Of a stretch of DNA of 45,916 nt, positions 45,609 to 45,916 are shown piece by piece. The stretch lies in contig DSAQ01000053.1 in NCBI GenBank assembly GCA_011046395.1, forward strand, positions 1-45,916, in the 5' to 3' direction. Both the position numbers and the translations under genes were made by a program. Position 1 is the stretch's first letter. Each line of letters begins with the position of its first letter. The DNA comes from Pseudomonadota bacterium. GTDB taxonomy: Bacteria > Desulfobacterota > QYQD01. The notes under the pieces are model-generated. The model was given only the letters and a program-made list of their open reading frames with translations. It was not told the DNA's origin and made no database searches.

Positions 45609-45916
45609 GCCGCCATGCTGTTTTGAATTTGCATGGCCGCTACCATTTGTTAAACCGCTAATAACAGTTCAAGCAGCTTAAACCGCTCAAACGGTTGAAA
45701 CCGTCTCTTCTCGGTGTGCTCTGTGGTTAATCTTTTGACAGTACTATTACCATCAAAGGGATATGATTATGTTTCTGTTTAAAAAAATAATCTCTCAACT
45801 TTGATGACCTCGTAAAAAGTCATGCAGCTGTTTTAAGATCAAACTGAGAGCCAAGTGCAAATGAGGTCAGAATATTTTTAAATTGGCCCCAGGTAGTTTC
45901 AGTTTGCTCTTTGAAA

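Overview
This 45.9 kb window is a compact chromosomal segment, probably from a Desulfobacterota-like (deltaproteobacterial) genome. The taxonomy is inferred from gene content and repeat style only. No tRNA, rRNA, CRISPR array or intact transposon was seen. Main blocks, left to right: (1) CBS protein, Na+/H+-type antiporter, FmdE-like protein and RimO on the minus strand. (2) An IspH (LytB) protein fused to a UbiA-type prenyltransferase. (3) Pal and Skp/OmpH, a bidirectional terminator, and MgtE. (4) A minus-strand type IV pilus block, PilB-PilC-PilS-like; the PilS-like histidine kinase has a degenerate ATP-binding domain. (5) A three-domain protein (cNMP-binding, TadZ/CpaE-like, patatin), an AMP-forming acyl-CoA synthetase and a small conserved-looking ORF. 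(6) A decayed stretch with tail-to-tail remnants that look like BrnT and PIN/VapC toxins, next to a YajD-like HNH protein. (7) gltX. (8) A large trehalose/alpha-glucan cluster: malQ, treY, treZ, glgB, treS-maltokinase, glgE and a divergent maltose-1-phosphate/glycogen synthase. (9) A Fur-family regulator with a znuACB zinc importer and a palindromic operator candidate. (10) A 639-aa Cys-containing protein of unknown function. The intergenic DNA carries several families of dispersed hairpin repeats, some of which intrude into gene ends. All protein calls are motif recognition from the supplied translations; no database search was run.
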